Of a stretch of 7,786 bases of DNA, positions 6,833 to 7,786 are shown in pieces. Each line of letters starts with the position of its first letter. Positions within the stretch are counted from its first letter, which is position 1. The DNA is taken from the NCBI GenBank assembly GCA_016930435.1, contig JAFGGQ010000150.1, positions 1 to 7,786 on the forward strand. The letters run 5' to 3'. The notes beneath the pieces are model-generated. The model saw only the letters and a program-made list of their open reading frames with translations, was not told the origin of the DNA and ran no database searches. The DNA comes from a bacterium. GTDB taxonomy: Bacteria > UBP14 > UBA6098 > JAFGQG01. The translations under genes were made by a program, and so were the position numbers.

Positions 6833-7317
6833 GCTACACTCTAAAAATATGTTTTACCTGCACTTTATGAGCAATTTTGGCAAACAAGCCTAAATCATTT
6901 CCAATAACTCCTTTAAGAAGATGTTATTCGGTTTCTCTGCGCCTAATTTGCGCAAACCAACCTTGTTGGTTACTCTGCGGTTAAGACCATACAAAATTTT
7001 GGTTATTATTTTTGGATCATGTACAAATTAGTTGCAAAAATAAAGTACTAAGGATATTATTTCAAGTAAATTAGACAAATGGATGACTTGAAAAACGTCA
7101 CTAAAATCTTGTAAAAACCTTGATCAATAAAAATAGATATCATGATTACTGAAAGAAATCTATAATAAATATGTAGGTTGATGTTATGGAAATAAGATGA
7201 ATGATAAACTCACTAAATTTTACAAGAGCAATCATCACTCAACAATACAGGAGAGGCAAACCATCCATGCATCCGGTGGCAGTTATGGTAAATTTCAAAT
7301 AATACCATGCAACTAAA
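6833..7317. other. 485-bp AT-rich gap between convergent genes
   Basis: No ORF with a plausible start and coding character was found on either strand. It holds the paired hairpins and CTCTGCG words at 6935-6980, a 10-bp palindrome CAAAATTTTG (6992-7001) and an inverted repeat ATGGTA/TACCAT (7285-7290, 7303-7308). The right part (about 7190-7317) lies where the missing 3' portion of the truncated nucleotidyltransferase gene would be expected, but it translates to nothing family-like in any minus-strand frame. Confidence 0.6.
6935..6980. repeat. Two abutting small hairpins framed by CTCTGCG words
   Basis: TGCGC (6938-6942) pairs with GCGCA (6950-6954). Directly adjoining it, AACCAA (6955-6960) pairs with TTGGTT (6966-6971). 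CTCTGCG occurs at 6935-6941 and again at 6973-6979. It may be a degenerate copy of the intergenic CTCTGCG-type repeats found in many environmental genomes, or a bidirectional end-of-transcription structure for the upstream gene. Neither reading can be settled here. Confidence 0.35.
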
Positions 7318-7734
7318 TTACATATTAACTATATTTTCTTTAGAATCAAATTTGATATTTTTTTCTATTTTCCGGCTTCCTATTGTCTTAAAATACTCAA
7401 AAATAAACTCTATCTTAAGTGGTTGTTCATCTTTGTACACGATCATTCTTTTAAAATAGAGACTGCTATCGAGTATTTTGATTTCATAATTATTGCTTAT
7501 CCTTTCTACGATCTTTCTAAAATCAATTTCAAATTTTTCTTCCGGGTAATTAAATCCATCAAAGAAAAAGTCGAGGTCGTCGGAATACCTATGCTCATAA
7601 TAGAATCTTGAGAGACAAGTTACACCAGTAAGATAAAACATTTCTGACTGGATTAATTCGAATATTTTATCCTGAAATGGATATAGAAAATTTTCGTAAA
7701 ATTCAATCTCTTTACTATTTGCAAGTCGAAGCAT
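7318..7734 (-). CDS. Truncated AbiEii/AbiGii-type nucleotidyltransferase toxin, probably decayed
   Basis: Proteins of this family are nucleotidyltransferase-fold toxins of type IV toxin-antitoxin or phage-abortive systems, normally paired with an AbiEi-type antitoxin. The 138-aa product has the family hallmark 'LSRFYYEHRYSDDLDFFF' (residues 41-58) with catalytic-type D53 and D55. Just before it is 'TGVTCLS' (36-42), where GGTAL is usual. The position of the third acidic residue reads 'LKIEF' with E109, where Asp is usual. The protein stops at 'FDSKENIVNM', the point where relatives continue with a 'NK' helix for another 60 or more residues, so it is clearly short. The start has AGAGGG 5 nt upstream (7740-7745) and a possible TATAAA -10 element at 7758-7763. 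No antitoxin stop overlaps the start, unlike classic abiEi-abiEii pairs; an antitoxin gene could still lie beyond the right edge. Base composition is visibly AT-richer than the two large genes, consistent with transfer. Confidence 0.82.
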   Translation of the reverse strand: MLRLANSKEIEFYENFLYPFQDKIFELIQSEMFYLTGVTCLSRFYYEHRYSDDLDFFFDGFNYPEEKFEIDFRKIVERISNNYEIKILDSSLYFKRMIVYKDEQPLKIEFIFEYFKTIGSRKIEKNIKFDSKENIVNM

Positions 7735-7786
7735 TTCTTCCCTCTAATTCTTAAGCTTTTATAGCAACTTTTAATATAATAAGTAT

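Noticed and set aside
7267-7302. 11-codon plus-strand ORF (MHPVAVMVNFK) behind AGGAG at 7249-7253
   Set aside because: The 13-nt spacing is too long for a normal ribosome-binding site and the ORF is too short to support as a gene or leader peptide with nothing co-oriented after it.
1-7786. CRISPR array, tRNA or rRNA genes
   Set aside because: No regularly spaced short repeats, cloverleaf-like sequences or rRNA-like stretches were seen on either strand.

Overview
The window looks like a piece of chromosome from an uncultured bacterium that carries a type IX-like secretion system, probably in or near the FCB group or one of the related candidate phyla. Three things point that way. The 689-aa protein has a C-terminal module of the T9SS type A sorting kind (an 'IFPNPFN' start and a 'VEIFDILGEKV...SGVYLFRA...KAVLIK' end). 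Both large proteins are long, multi-domain, exported beta-sandwich proteins. The extracellular module with 'SxDGGxTW' is one I associate with those lineages. The phylum assignment is inference; no rRNA or other marker gene is present.

Layout. (1) Positions 1-600 are AT-rich and hold a leftward IS200/IS605-type (Y1, HUH) transposase gene bracketed by two in-register 42-bp direct repeats, with a hairpin just upstream of its ribosome-binding site. (2) After a short promoter-bearing gap, 852-4415 encodes a rightward 1187-aa exported modular protein. Its order is signal peptide, module A1, a fourfold ~95-residue repeat resembling the IgGFc-binding family, B1, A2, a beta-propeller-like segment, B2 and A3. 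(3) After a 347-bp gap without a convincing gene, 4763-6832 encodes a rightward 689-aa exported PHP-domain metallohydrolase of the CehA/McbA type, with a beta-sandwich on each side of the catalytic domain and the sorting module at its end. (4) A 485-bp AT-rich gap contains two abutting small hairpins and a repeated CTCTGCG word. (5) At the right edge, a leftward 138-aa gene encodes an AbiEii/AbiGii-type nucleotidyltransferase toxin. It stops early and has altered catalytic motifs, so it is probably a decayed remnant.

How the parts relate. The two big genes are co-oriented and both encode exported proteins, but each seems to have its own promoter and there is no tight operon spacing. A shared surface role, adhesion or binding by the first and hydrolysis by the second, is possible but unproven. 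They are flanked on both sides by mobile or defence-type genes with visibly AT-richer sequence, which is typical of an accessory region. No CRISPR array, tRNA or rRNA was seen.
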